Part shown: positions 27,559-36,741 of the stretch, piece after piece | Layout: every line of letters begins with the position of its first letter | Numbering within the stretch: position 1 is the first letter of the stretch | Origin: Rouxiella sp. WC2420 | GTDB lineage: Bacteria; Pseudomonadota; Gammaproteobacteria; Enterobacterales; Enterobacteriaceae | Assembly: GCF_041200025.1 (NCBI RefSeq) | Contig: NZ_CP165628.1 | Location: 2,356,001-2,420,000, forward strand | Direction: 5' to 3' | Length of the DNA stretch: 64,000 nucleotides | Notes under the pieces: generated by a model | What the model saw: only the letters and a program-made list of their open reading frames with translations | Told to the model about the DNA's origin: nothing | Database searches by the model: none | Position numbers and translations under genes: made by a program

Positions 27559-27802
27559 CAGCGCTAAGCATGGAATAAGATTAAGGCTGAAGTAGCGAAG
27601 GTTATTTCCTCAACAAAAATAATAGTGAGCATTTAAGGTTGTTAATTTTTATATAAAATTCAATTATTAAGTAATATCACTGATAATTTTATGATATTAC
27701 TTTAGTTGTTTGTTAGAGATTTAAGTAAGATTGTAATCTTATTGCTCGTCGCGGGTTGTTAATGGGGTTTTTAAAATTAAACTAAATTGGAGTTAAATAA
27801 TA

Positions 27803-29470
27803 ATGAGTGATTTTTCAATACTAACTGGCGAGAATGTATTAATTACCCCTGGTAGTTCAACATCACAGGCTGCTGCGGGCTCTAATTCAATTTCAAATAA
27901 TTTATTAGACGTTAGTCATAGTATTAAAATACCCGCTTCACAGCCACCCGCGACGACACCGGATAATCAATCGTCAATACGGAATAGTTGTAGCGTAATG
28001 CTCAGACATGCGTTTATCCAGACATCAATATCTGTTGAAAAGAAGAGAGCAGAGGTCATCGGCAGGCTGACAGCGCAGCAAAATAACTTACTGAACTGCA
28101 TCGTTAACCATACTGAATGCCTGAATATACCCGCCAAAAGCGTCACTGCCTGGATGGATAACCTGCCAGCCATGGACAGCCATGATATTAAACCCAAAGA
28201 CTTTTCCGAATTTTGCTATGTTAATTATCGGACATTCCAAAATTATATTAACCAAGAGAAGAAAGCACGATTGCCGCTGACGCTGTTTCAGCAAACCATA
28301 GTGGAACAGGTCATTTTGGATGCGCAGTGTTTTAAAGATCCTGGCAAGGCATCTCGGGCGTGGATTGCAAATCAAACCACGCTGCAGAATGCCGGGATCA
28401 TCCCGGCTCAGTTCGCTCGCCTCAATGAGGTAACTCCGCACTCGCTGGTGGTAATCGTTAATCGCTTGCAGTCTCGAGAACGGCTAAATACAGGCCTGCC
28501 GCGGCTAATAATAGATTTTGGAAATAATGACCAAAAATTTATTAATAACGTGATTAAGAGCTACGGTTGCAGATGTGATACCATCAAAAGCGTGTTTGCC
28601 TGGTTGGATAATAAATATTTTTTTAAAGTTAGAGGAATAAGTCTGTCACGATTTGCCCGTGGCTGTGGGGTAAAAGAGAATACCTTAATCAAATCAATAT
28701 TAAGAATTAAACGTCGTTCAGGAAATCAGCCGCAGCCCGTTATCGATACGGCTCTGCCATTTGTTGCGACAAATAAGTCAATCGAGCCACAGAAAACGGC
28801 AATAGCCGGAATCATGCATAATGAGCCGGTCAATGATTCGAGAAATCCTTTTTCTGAGCGATCCCCATTACCGAAAAAAGCAGTGATTAATAATAGCCAG
28901 CCTATTTATCATCATCCTGATAATCCCCGTAAAAGCCTGATTTATGAGGTGCTGGGCCTTGATTCTCATGCACAGGTTAAAGATATCGAAGTGACGGATT
29001 GGGGCAGCATGAAGGCCGTTTTCGGCACCATGCCGAAAAAAAATCGCATTAGGTTGGAATTAAAAATTATCACTGAACTGCATCGACAAATAATGGAAGG
29101 AACTCAGCAGAGCGAGCGGATGAATAGCCTGATGAAAAATGTCGGTTCACATTCCCTGTCGCAAAAAAAAGATGAGGAATTAAATTCGAGGAGGGGCGTT
29201 TTTAACCCCGGCCCCAATACGGTTGCTGCAAATACGGTGCTGGGCTTTTACCCCGATGTTAATAATTGGGGAAGCAGCTCGGAAAAATTCAGCACAGACG
29301 CCTTTGCCAGCGGTAACATCTTGCGCAACATGACCCCTAACAATCTACCTAAAGAGTTTGCGCCGAGCGGAAATAATATTGCTGCCGTGCAGATAAATAA
29401 CCGATTGATGGCTTATATCACTACCAGAGAGGTCGAAGCAGGAGAAAGGTATTTTGTCGACTTTGACTAG
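27803..29470 (+). pseudogene. Paralog of the SET/HTH-repeat protein, frameshifted and probably inactive (copy 2)
   Basis: 555 residues with the same layout: Ser/Thr-rich start, repeats at about 99-156, 169-226 and 250-306, linker 386-450, and SET-like segment from about 481. The first 24 nt around both starts are identical. This copy is degraded where it matters. GIGVF is RRGVF, so the first glycine of GxG is lost, and about 20 residues after the first SET strand are missing. The end reads YFVDFD-stop instead of YFVDYG. Two bases are missing relative to copy 1 just before the stop. Beyond it, another frame encodes RYHSFMAIENH..., matching copy 1's RSNPFMAIKNH. GGAG lies 10 bases before the ATG, so it may still be translated and could act as a decoy or binder. 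Confidence 0.55.
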
Positions 29471-29519
29471 ATACCACTCTTTTATGGCCATCGAGAACCA
29501 CTGGCATCAGGAGTTGTAA
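29469..29519 (+). other. Out-of-frame remnant of the copy 2 C-terminus
   Basis: From 29466 the frame T-R-Y-H-S-F-M-A-I-E-N-H-W-H-Q-E-L-stop (TAA 29517-29519) aligns with V-R-S-N-P-F-M-A-I-K-N-H of copy 1. This shows that the upstream stop came from a 2-nt deletion in an originally longer gene. Confidence 0.7.
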
Positions 29520-29698
29520 GTAAAGAATAAGACTAAGACTTAATTATTAAAACACTTGAACGGTGTGTGATTGGTTATTTTTCACAAATATGGGTAATAT
29601 TGACTTCAAGTTAGGCGTGGAAGCCTTCCTCCTTTTTAATAATATCAATCAGTATCTAATGGTTTGCCAAGATCCAGTAAACCATTGGAAAAAATACT

Positions 29699-30898
29699 AT
29701 GCCTCAATCAACCTATATGTTTAAGCACTATAGCGATAAATTACGCCAGCAGCCTCAAACCACGCAAGAAAGAGAGGAAAGAGATCGCGATTTTGGTGGT
29801 TTTTCTAATAATCAGTTTTACAGAGAGACGATAAAAAAGCACTTTTCCAAAAATCACCCTCAATCTCCCAGGGATAGCGATGACCGGTATACTGTGCGGC
29901 AGGCCTATAATTTAATTGACGAATCTGATACTCAAATGGAGGACTTGAATATTCGTTTGTCTTTCATGCATGAACTTAAGTTGGCCAAAGCGCTCAAAAT
30001 TCAAACGGCCAAAGCCGTGGTATCTAGCGGAGTAAAATCTGCTGGCGCTTATGCCGGTATGGTATTAGGTGGAGGTGTTGGCACAATGGTTGCCGGACCA
30101 GCAGGAACATTGATGGGGGGAATAGCAGGGGCGACGGTGGGCGGCTTTTTTGGCAAGAAAGTTTATAAAAACGCTGAACGTGAATTGGGAAAGAAAATGG
30201 GGTGGAATAAAACTGCCAAGGGGATTTATCCCTCTACCAAAGACATTGGTGCCAGCATTGCTTCTGCCTATCTTGGTGCTGATATAGATGCCAAAGAATT
30301 TAAAAATAGTGTTGAAGGTCATGCTAAAAAAGGACTTAATAAATCAATTATTTCTGGTGAGCTAAAAATTATTTTGAAAGTTTTGAAATATCTCCCATTA
30401 TCTGATTTATATAAAATTGGATATGAAAGAAACAAAGCCAAAAAGCCCTTATCCATTAATAAGCAGGGCAAGATTGTTGATTTATTTGAACAGCTTGAAG
30501 ATGTTCTTAATAAAGAGTATGAAAATGTTCAGCTACCAATATCAAGGTTAAGCCCCACAGATGACGGTATTGCCCCATCCATTACCTCCGCCATAAAAGA
30601 ATTCCAGAACTATAAGATGCCATTTGAAACTAAAATTACACTGGCTGTGATAAAGGATAAATACGAGAGCGCGAAAAAATTTATTGCCAGCAATCGTGTT
30701 TTAATAGCTAAATTAAGCCCTGTTGACGAATCGGATTTTTCAACTGGCGCTATAGCTAATCGGGAGTTGATAGCCAAGGATCAGGCCGATAAAGAGGCGA
30801 AAGTTAAAGAAGAAATGAAAGCAACAGCACTTAAAGATGGATATGAAGGAGATTCATTGGGAGAAACGTCTTCGAACAGGTGGAATACCCCCTTATAG
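29699..30898 (+). CDS. Unknown protein with glycine-zipper segment, possible effector
   Basis: 399 residues, unrecognised. Residues 1-75 are charged and Gln/Arg-rich. Residues 110-152 form a small-residue, Gly-every-fourth hydrophobic stretch (GMVLGGGVGTMVAGPAG...GGIAGATVGG) of the glycine-zipper kind, able to form a membrane hairpin. The remainder is lysine-rich and helical, ending in an Asp/Lys/Glu-rich tail. It lacks a signal peptide. It is AT-rich, co-directional with the SET-like genes and separated from copy 2 by 228 bases. Glycine zippers occur in pore-forming effectors and in some type III/VI substrates, so a membrane-acting toxin or a translocated host-membrane protein are both possible. 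Function is not assigned. Confidence 0.5.
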   Translation: MPQSTYMFKHYSDKLRQQPQTTQEREERDRDFGGFSNNQFYRETIKKHFSKNHPQSPRDSDDRYTVRQAYNLIDESDTQMEDLNIRLSFMHELKLAKALKIQTAKAVVSSGVKSAGAYAGMVLGGGVGTMVAGPAGTLMGGIAGATVGGFFGKKVYKNAERELGKKMGWNKTAKGIYPSTKDIGASIASAYLGADIDAKEFKNSVEGHAKKGLNKSIISGELKIILKVLKYLPLSDLYKIGYERNKAKKPLSINKQGKIVDLFEQLEDVLNKEYENVQLPISRLSPTDDGIAPSITSAIKEFQNYKMPFETKITLAVIKDKYESAKKFIASNRVLIAKLSPVDESDFSTGAIANRELIAKDQADKEAKVKEEMKATALKDGYEGDSLGETSSNRWNTPL

Positions 30899-31033
30899 AG
30901 ATTACAACTCAAACAATATTTCATCACCAATACCCCCCTCAATGAGCTTGTCCTTCCTGCTTATCCACTGCAAGCCGGTTGAGGATAGGTAGTATATTGA
31001 CCGTTTTGAGCAAGTTATATCCATTTAAATTAT

Positions 31034-31054
31034 GTTATGCAAAAATTGCATAAC
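31034..31054. promoter_or_regulatory. Perfect inverted repeat before ABC importer 2
   Basis: GTTATGCA (31034-31041) and TGCATAAC (31047-31054) flank AAAAT, 91 bp before the start of the binding-protein gene. It has the size and symmetry of a regulator operator. There is no T-run, and the regulator is unknown. Confidence 0.4.
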
Positions 31055-31144
31055 CATAGACCTCAAATGACTTTATTGTGTGTTCATAACTACCATACAC
31101 TCGCGAAATTATTAGCAATTCCGCTATGTTGAAGAGCACAACTA

Positions 31145-32710
31145 ATGAAATTGATCCCTTCAGTTCTTTTTGCCGCTATTGCTGCAACTTTTACCGTACA
31201 GGCGGCTACACCGGCCAACACACTGGTCATTGCACAATCTTTGGATGATGCCTCTAGCTTCGACCCGGCGCAGGGTTTTGAACTGACCACCGTGCAGGCG
31301 TTTAATAATATTTATCAACGTCTGGTTCAGTCTGACCCTAACAACCCCATTGATTTGAAACCAGTGCTGGCCTCCTCATGGCAGGCGGGCAGTGACGGCA
31401 AGAGCCTGACTTTTACTCTGAATCCAAAAGCGACCTTCGCCAGCGGCAATCCGCTCACCGCCGACGACATCATTTACTCGCTGTCGCGCGTGGTGAAACT
31501 TAATCTCGAACCTTCATTTATCCTGACCCAGCTGGGTTGGAATGCCAAAAATGTGGATGGTTTCCTGACTAAAGTAGATGCCCGGCACGTTAAAATCAGC
31601 TGGACCGAGAATGTCAGCCCGAGTTTCGTGTTGAGCCTGCTTTCTGCGCCGGTTTCATCGATTGTTGACTCCAAACTGGTTACGCAGAATGCCAAGGGTG
31701 ACGATCTCGGACACCAGTGGTTGAGTGACCACTCCGCCGGTAGCGGCCCTTACAAAATCCGCACTTATGTTCCGCATCAGGTACTGGTGTTGCAGGCCAA
31801 TCCAGGCTCGCCAGAGGGCGCACCGAAGATCCCGACCGTGTTGATTAAAAACGTGCCCGATGCTGCGGCGCGTAGCCTGCTGATTGAGCAGGGCGATGCC
31901 GATATCGCACGTAATCTAGGCGCCGATCAAATGGCTAGTCTACAGGGCAAGCCGGGCGTAAAACCTCTGGCCGTACCTTATGCCTCGCTGTATTTCCTGT
32001 ACTTCAATACCAAGGCCTCTCCGGCGCTGGGCAATCCGGCACTGTGGGAAGCGGCTCGTTATCTGTGGGATTACAACGGTATCGCCAAAGACCTGTTGAA
32101 AGGCCAGTTCCAGGTGCATCAAGCATTCCTGCCGGACGGTTATCTGGGCGCGTTGAACGACAATCCTTACAAGTTTGACCCGGCCAAGGCAAAAGAAATT
32201 CTGGCCAAAGCCGGTCTGAAAAACGTGACTTTCACTATCGCCGTGACCAACCAGCCGCCTTATCTGGATATCGCACAGGCGCTACAGGCCAACTTCGCGC
32301 TGGGCGGTATTACCGTCAAGCTGGAGCCAGGCGTTAGCTCGCAAATCTCTCTGCGCGTGAAGGCCCACAACTATGACGCGACGCTGTCTTCATGGGGACC
32401 GGACTATTTCGATCCGAATACCAATGCTGCTGCGTTTGCTTACAACCCGGAAGACGGCAGCAACACGCTGGCCTGGCGCGCAAACTGGAGCATTCCGGCT
32501 CTGAGCAAGCAAACGCTGGCCGCGACCGCAGAAAATGACAAGGCCAAGCGAATTGCGGACTACCGCCAGTTGCAGCTTGAAGTCCAGAAAAACTCGCCGT
32601 TCGTGATTGGCCTGCAGGCGCGCAGCCTGATTGCCGTGCGTGACAACATCAAAGGTTACGTGCAGGGCATCAACCCTGACATGGTGTTCTACAGCAAGGT
32701 CACTAAGTAA
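31145..32710 (+). CDS. Periplasmic solute-binding protein of Dpp/Opp-type ABC importer 2
   Basis: 521 residues, SBP_bac_5 family. It has a Sec signal peptide of about 20 residues ending VQAA-TPA. SFDPAQGFELTTVQAFNNIYQRLV opens the mature fold, followed by the family's LTADDIIYSLSRV and late WGPDYFDPN segments. The gene overlaps the first permease by one base (TAATG) and begins a five-gene operon. It resembles the third importer's binding protein at 62-64 kb, including the conserved AAGSGPYK/GAFK and DYFDPNxNA segments. The ligand is unknown; peptides are the default. Confidence 0.85.
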   Translation: MKLIPSVLFAAIAATFTVQAATPANTLVIAQSLDDASSFDPAQGFELTTVQAFNNIYQRLVQSDPNNPIDLKPVLASSWQAGSDGKSLTFTLNPKATFASGNPLTADDIIYSLSRVVKLNLEPSFILTQLGWNAKNVDGFLTKVDARHVKISWTENVSPSFVLSLLSAPVSSIVDSKLVTQNAKGDDLGHQWLSDHSAGSGPYKIRTYVPHQVLVLQANPGSPEGAPKIPTVLIKNVPDAAARSLLIEQGDADIARNLGADQMASLQGKPGVKPLAVPYASLYFLYFNTKASPALGNPALWEAARYLWDYNGIAKDLLKGQFQVHQAFLPDGYLGALNDNPYKFDPAKAKEILAKAGLKNVTFTIAVTNQPPYLDIAQALQANFALGGITVKLEPGVSSQISLRVKAHNYDATLSSWGPDYFDPNTNAAAFAYNPEDGSNTLAWRANWSIPALSKQTLAATAENDKAKRIADYRQLQLEVQKNSPFVIGLQARSLIAVRDNIKGYVQGINPDMVFYSKVTK

Positions 32711-33762
32711 TGATAGATAGCACTCCCCCGGTCGGTTTATTCCGACAGGGTTGGCGTTGGTCAGGCCGCCTGGTAGGCGGCCTGGTTTCTTTAATGCTGA
32801 CTCTGTTAGGCCTGCTGGCTTTTACCTTTGCACTTTCTCACCTTGCACCGGTCGATCCGACACTCCAGATTGCTGGCGATCATGCCAGTGCGGCAACCTA
32901 TGCTCAGGTGCGCAAAGATCTGGGGCTGGACAAGCCAATGCCGGTGCAGTTCTGGCACTATTTGCAGCATCTCGCCCACGGCGATATGGGCATGTCGAGC
33001 ATTACGGGTCAGCCGGTAGCCAGCGACCTGATGCACACCTTCCCGGCCACGATTGAGCTTGCAACCTGCGCGATTATCCTCGGCGCTATATTGGGCATCA
33101 CGCTAGCGTTACTGTCGGTGTACAAGCCCGGCAGCTGGATCGACAACCTGGTACGTCTGGTTTCACTGCTCGGCTATTCGGTGCCGATTTTCTGGCTTAG
33201 CCTGTTGGGTTTGCTGCTGTTTTACGCTGTATTACACTGGGCAGGAGGGCCGGGCAGGCTCGACGATGCCTATCTCTACACCATGGAGCCGCGTACCGGT
33301 TTTGTGCTGATTGATACCTGGCTTTCCGGCGATCGTGAGATGTTCTTTAACGCTATCCGTCACATGTGGCTGCCTGTAACGGTGCTGGGTCTGCTTTCGA
33401 TGGCAGGCATCACCCGCCTGTTGCGTGCTTCGATGCTCGGCGAAATGAACAAAGAGTACGTGATACTGGCGCGTTCCAAAGGGGCTGGCCGCGCGCGCGT
33501 GCTGCTTTGCCACGTTTTTCCAAACGTATTGGGCACATTGATCACGGTACTCAGCCTGTCATATGCCAGCCTGTTGGAAGGCGCGGTGCTAACCGAAACG
33601 GTATTTGCCTGGCCGGGCGTGGGGCGTTATCTGACCAGCGCGCTGTTTGCCTCGGATACTCCGGCGATCCTCGGCTCGACGCTGCTGATTGGCACCTGTT
33701 TTGTTTTGCTTAATGCATTGGCTGATGCGCTGACTTATTTACTCGATCCGCGAACCCGGTAA
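32710..33762 (+). CDS. ABC importer 2, inner-membrane permease (DppB-like)
   Basis: 350 residues with six membrane segments, the periplasmic loop APVDPTLQIAGDHAS...LGLDKPMPVQFWHYLQHLAHGDMG and the coupling loop around VFPNVLGTLITVLSLSYA. Its ATG shares its first base with the preceding TAA, so translation is coupled to the binding protein. Confidence 0.85.
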   Translation: MIDSTPPVGLFRQGWRWSGRLVGGLVSLMLTLLGLLAFTFALSHLAPVDPTLQIAGDHASAATYAQVRKDLGLDKPMPVQFWHYLQHLAHGDMGMSSITGQPVASDLMHTFPATIELATCAIILGAILGITLALLSVYKPGSWIDNLVRLVSLLGYSVPIFWLSLLGLLLFYAVLHWAGGPGRLDDAYLYTMEPRTGFVLIDTWLSGDREMFFNAIRHMWLPVTVLGLLSMAGITRLLRASMLGEMNKEYVILARSKGAGRARVLLCHVFPNVLGTLITVLSLSYASLLEGAVLTETVFAWPGVGRYLTSALFASDTPAILGSTLLIGTCFVLLNALADALTYLLDPRTR

Positions 33763-33768
33763 GCTTTT

Positions 33769-34635
33769 ATGACCCAACTTATTCCTAAACAACCGGCACT
33801 GGCCCGCGTCGCACCCGGCAAGGGGCCGCGCCGAATTACCACGCTGTCGATAGGTACCCTGCTGGTGGTGATCCTGCTGCTGGTGGCGCTGTTTGCGCCG
33901 TGGCTGGCGCCTTTTGATCCCAATCTCCAGCATATTGAAATTCGCCTGATGCCGCCGTCTGCGGCGCACTGGCTTGGTACCGACGGTTTTGGCCGCGACT
34001 TGCTCTCGCGAGTGATTTATGGCGCAAGGCCCACCTTGCTGCTGGTGTCGTTAATCCTGCTGCTGACCATTCCTTTCGGATTGCTGATTGGCATCAGTGC
34101 CGGGTATCTCGGCGGCTGGGTGGAACGTATTCTGATGCGTTTCACCGATATCGTGTTGTCGCTGCCGAGCCTGGTGATGGCGCTGGCGCTGGTGGCAATC
34201 CTCGGGCCGGGCCTGATGAACGGCGCGCTGGCGCTGGCGTTTACCAGTTGGCCGTCGTTTGCGCGTCAGGCGCGAGCCGAGACACTGGCTCTGCGTCGCA
34301 GCGATTATCTGGCTGCAGCGCGGATGCAGGGGATTGGTGGTTTTCGCCTGATGTTTGGCCATATTTTACCATTATGCCTGCCTAGCGCGGTCGTTCGTGC
34401 TGCACTGAGTCTGGGCGGTATTATCCTTTCTTCGGCTGGTTTAGGCTTTCTCGGCATGGGCATTCAACCGCCGACCGCCGAATGGGGGGCGATGGTCGCC
34501 GAAGGTAGCAAAGTCATTTTCGACCAATGGTGGGTCGCTGCCGCACCCGGTGGCGCGATTTTGTTTGCCAGTCTGGCGTTTAACCTGATAGGCGATGGCC
34601 TGCGCGATAAAATGGATACCCGTCATGGTAACTAA
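33769..34635 (+). CDS. ABC importer 2, inner-membrane permease (DppC-like)
   Basis: 288 residues. The cytoplasmic N-terminus precedes membrane segment 1, then LGTDGFGRDLLSRVIYGARPTLL and the terminal GLGFLGMGIQPPTAEWG and FNLIGDGLRD motifs of DppC proteins. It begins 6 bases after the first permease without an obvious ribosome site, and its end overlaps the first ATPase gene by 11 bases. Confidence 0.85.
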   Translation: MTQLIPKQPALARVAPGKGPRRITTLSIGTLLVVILLLVALFAPWLAPFDPNLQHIEIRLMPPSAAHWLGTDGFGRDLLSRVIYGARPTLLLVSLILLLTIPFGLLIGISAGYLGGWVERILMRFTDIVLSLPSLVMALALVAILGPGLMNGALALAFTSWPSFARQARAETLALRRSDYLAAARMQGIGGFRLMFGHILPLCLPSAVVRAALSLGGIILSSAGLGFLGMGIQPPTAEWGAMVAEGSKVIFDQWWVAAAPGGAILFASLAFNLIGDGLRDKMDTRHGN

Positions 34636-35509
34636 TTCTCAGCCCCACGCGGCAAATTTGCACAACGATCGCCTGATTGCTCGTGACTTGACTGTCTACA
34701 TTCCGGGACCGCAGCCGATTGAGCTGGTTAAATCGATTTCCTTTAGCGTCGGTCAGCAGCGAATCGCGCTGGTTGGCGAATCAGGCTCGGGCAAGTCGAT
34801 GACTGCTCGTGCGCTGATGGGGCTGCTGCCCAATCCTTGCGTAATGCACGCAAGTCAGTTGACGTTGGGTGAGCAGGATTTAACTCATTTGAAAGAAAGG
34901 CAGTGGAACCAGCTGCGTGGCAATCGCATTGCGATGGTAATGCAGGACCCGAAACATGCGCTGAATCCGGCACAGCCGATCGGCAAACAGGTTGAGGAAC
35001 CGCTGCGCCTGCACGGTAAGTTTAGCGGCAGTGAGCGCAAAGAGCAGCGGCTCGACATGCTTAACGCGGTGGGTTTGCCGCATCCGGCGCAGCTCAGCAA
35101 GCTTTATCCGCACCAGCTTTCCGGGGGTATGGGGCAAAGAGTGATGCTGGCGATTGCGCTGATTAATCATCCACAATTTCTGATTGCCGATGAGCCAACC
35201 TCAGCGCTGGATTTTGCAGTGCGCGAGCAAGTGTTGAAGTTGATCGAGCGACTGGTTGATGAGCGCAATATGGGCCTGATTCTGATTAGCCATGATTTAC
35301 AGCAGGTAGCGGAATATACCGAGCAGGTGATGGTGATGTACAAAGGGCAAATTGTCGATAGCCTGCCGTCAAGCCAGCTGGCTCACGCCACGCATCCTTA
35401 CACTCACACGCTGTGGTCATGCCGCCCGAGCAAAGCCACTCACGGCGAAATGCTGCCGGTGTTGGACCGCGCGTTGCTGGCGAAACTTAGTGAAGAGGGG
35501 CAGTTATGA
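34625..35509 (+). CDS. ABC importer 2, ATPase (DppD-like)
   Basis: 294 residues from ATG 34625; an earlier in-frame start would lie deep inside the permease gene. Walker A is GESGSGKSM, the signature is SGGMGQRV, Walker B is FLIADEPTSALD, and the H-loop is ISHD. GMGQ in place of GQ(Q/R) is a recurrent variant, also seen in importer 3. The C-terminal HPYTHTLW segment is the start of the oligopeptide-ATPase tail, but the tail is short. Confidence 0.85.
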   Translation: MVTNSQPHAANLHNDRLIARDLTVYIPGPQPIELVKSISFSVGQQRIALVGESGSGKSMTARALMGLLPNPCVMHASQLTLGEQDLTHLKERQWNQLRGNRIAMVMQDPKHALNPAQPIGKQVEEPLRLHGKFSGSERKEQRLDMLNAVGLPHPAQLSKLYPHQLSGGMGQRVMLAIALINHPQFLIADEPTSALDFAVREQVLKLIERLVDERNMGLILISHDLQQVAEYTEQVMVMYKGQIVDSLPSSQLAHATHPYTHTLWSCRPSKATHGEMLPVLDRALLAKLSEEGQL

Positions 35510-36186
35510 GTCAGGAAATTATTGCCCAGCTGCATCAGCTCAGCGTTTCACATCGCCAAGGTTATGACGTTCGCACGGTGGTGCACGACGTGGACCTGAC
35601 TATTCATCAGGGCGAATGTTTTGGTCTGGTTGGCCCATCGGGCTGTGGTAAATCCTCACTGCTGTGGGTGCTGGCGGGATTAAATACGCAGTGGAGCGGT
35701 AACATGACTCTGCTGGGGCATCGATTATCGCCGGGGAAACCTTTTACCGGCATCTTGCGCCGTGAAGTGCAGATGGTGTTTCAAGACCCTTATGCGTCGC
35801 TGCACCCAAAACACAAACTGCTGCGCACACTCAGTGAGCCGCTTAAGCTTTTGAAAGAACAGGATATCGAGCAAAAGGTGGCCGACGGTTTTCGTCAGGT
35901 TGGTCTCGACCCGGCGCTTATCCATCGTTATCCACATCAGCTTTCCGGCGGACAGCGCCAGCGCGTGGCGATCGTGCGTGCGCTGTTGCTAAAGCCAAAA
36001 CTGCTGCTGCTCGACGAACCGACCTCGGCGCTGGATATGTCAGTTCAGGCAGAAATCCTCAACTTGCTCAATGAGTTGAAAGAGGCGGGTGAGTTGACGA
36101 TGATTCTGGTTAGCCACGACGCCGACGTGATTGACCACATGTGTGACCGGCACGTCGCGATGGCAAAAGGCTTTGTGCTGGGTTGA
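35506..36186 (+). CDS. ABC importer 2, ATPase (DppF-like, short form)
   Basis: 226 residues: little more than the nucleotide-binding core. Walker A is GPSGCGKSS, the signature is SGGQRQRV, Walker B is LLLLDEPTSALD, and the H-loop is VSHD. The usual C-terminal oligopeptide-transporter extension (HPYT...L) is missing; the protein ends KGFVLG. The start overlaps the DppD-like gene by 4 bases. A bidirectional terminator follows immediately. Confidence 0.8.
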   Translation: MSQEIIAQLHQLSVSHRQGYDVRTVVHDVDLTIHQGECFGLVGPSGCGKSSLLWVLAGLNTQWSGNMTLLGHRLSPGKPFTGILRREVQMVFQDPYASLHPKHKLLRTLSEPLKLLKEQDIEQKVADGFRQVGLDPALIHRYPHQLSGGQRQRVAIVRALLLKPKLLLLDEPTSALDMSVQAEILNLLNELKEAGELTMILVSHDADVIDHMCDRHVAMAKGFVLG

Positions 36187-36191
36187 TGATG

Positions 36192-36225
36192 AAAAACTCC
36201 CTCTGTTAAATACAGTGGGAGTTTT
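36192..36225. terminator. Bidirectional terminator between ABC importer 2 and the Septu locus
   Basis: AAAAACTCCC...GGGAGTTTT: CTCCC (36197-36201) pairs with GGGAG (36217-36221), with an inner CTGT/ACAG arm. A5 precedes and T4 follows, so it can end transcripts from both the importer (plus) and the ptuAB locus (minus). Confidence 0.8.
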
Positions 36226-36231
36226 AAAGAA

Positions 36232-36741
36232 TTAAAGACAATTTGGGCATTTCTCATTAACTATACGCTCACCTAAATTTCCAAAGCATTGTCGAGCCGC
36301 TGAATGGAAAGGGCGTAATTTCGAAGGCGTTATTTCACAAAGTTCGCATTGAGCAAGATGTTCTAAACCTGTGGTGTCATCCATCAATTTATCAATTTCA
36401 TTATTTAATTCTTCAATCCACCCCTTTCTTTTATTCTTCAAATATGCGGCATTTAGATTAAGTAAGTGAATTGTGTATTCTGCCTGGAGAATCTCTTGCT
36501 GAGATAAGTCTTGAGCAGGCTCGATTAATCCATTAGATAAATAGTTAAAAAACTGTCTGCAATTGGCCTGCAAAGGCGAAATAAAGAACGCGGGGTCAAA
36601 GTTATCACCTTTATGATGTCCTCCAAACTGATCACCTTTGGCGTAGATATTAAGATCTATGCTATCCATAGCACTAAGAACAAGGTTTTTATATTCAAAG
36701 GTCTGAGCAGGATAATGACATTTAGGCGCAATGTGTTCTAT
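36232..36741 (-). pseudogene. ptuB: Truncated ptuB-like HNH nuclease gene (Septu defence)
   Basis: The open frame from ATG 36669 encodes 145 residues resembling the C-terminal half of TIGR02646/PtuB HNH proteins (HHKGDNFDPAFFISPL, FFNYLSNGLIEP, TIHLLNLN). Homology continues in the same frame upstream of that ATG: I-E-H-I-A-P-K...FEYKNLVLSA, i.e. the HNH entry motif. A TAA at 36742-36744 then stops it, and ptuA coding sequence begins. The N-terminal half with the CxxC pair is gone. The cysteines normally seen in NLxxSC and HCGxxKG are Ala and Gly here. A deletion removed the end of ptuA and the start of ptuB. Expression of an active nuclease is unlikely. Confidence 0.65.

Noticed and set aside
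25600-29700. HrpL/HrpB-type promoter boxes before the effector-like genes
   Set aside because: GGAAC...CCAC-type elements with proper spacing were not found in the upstream gaps.
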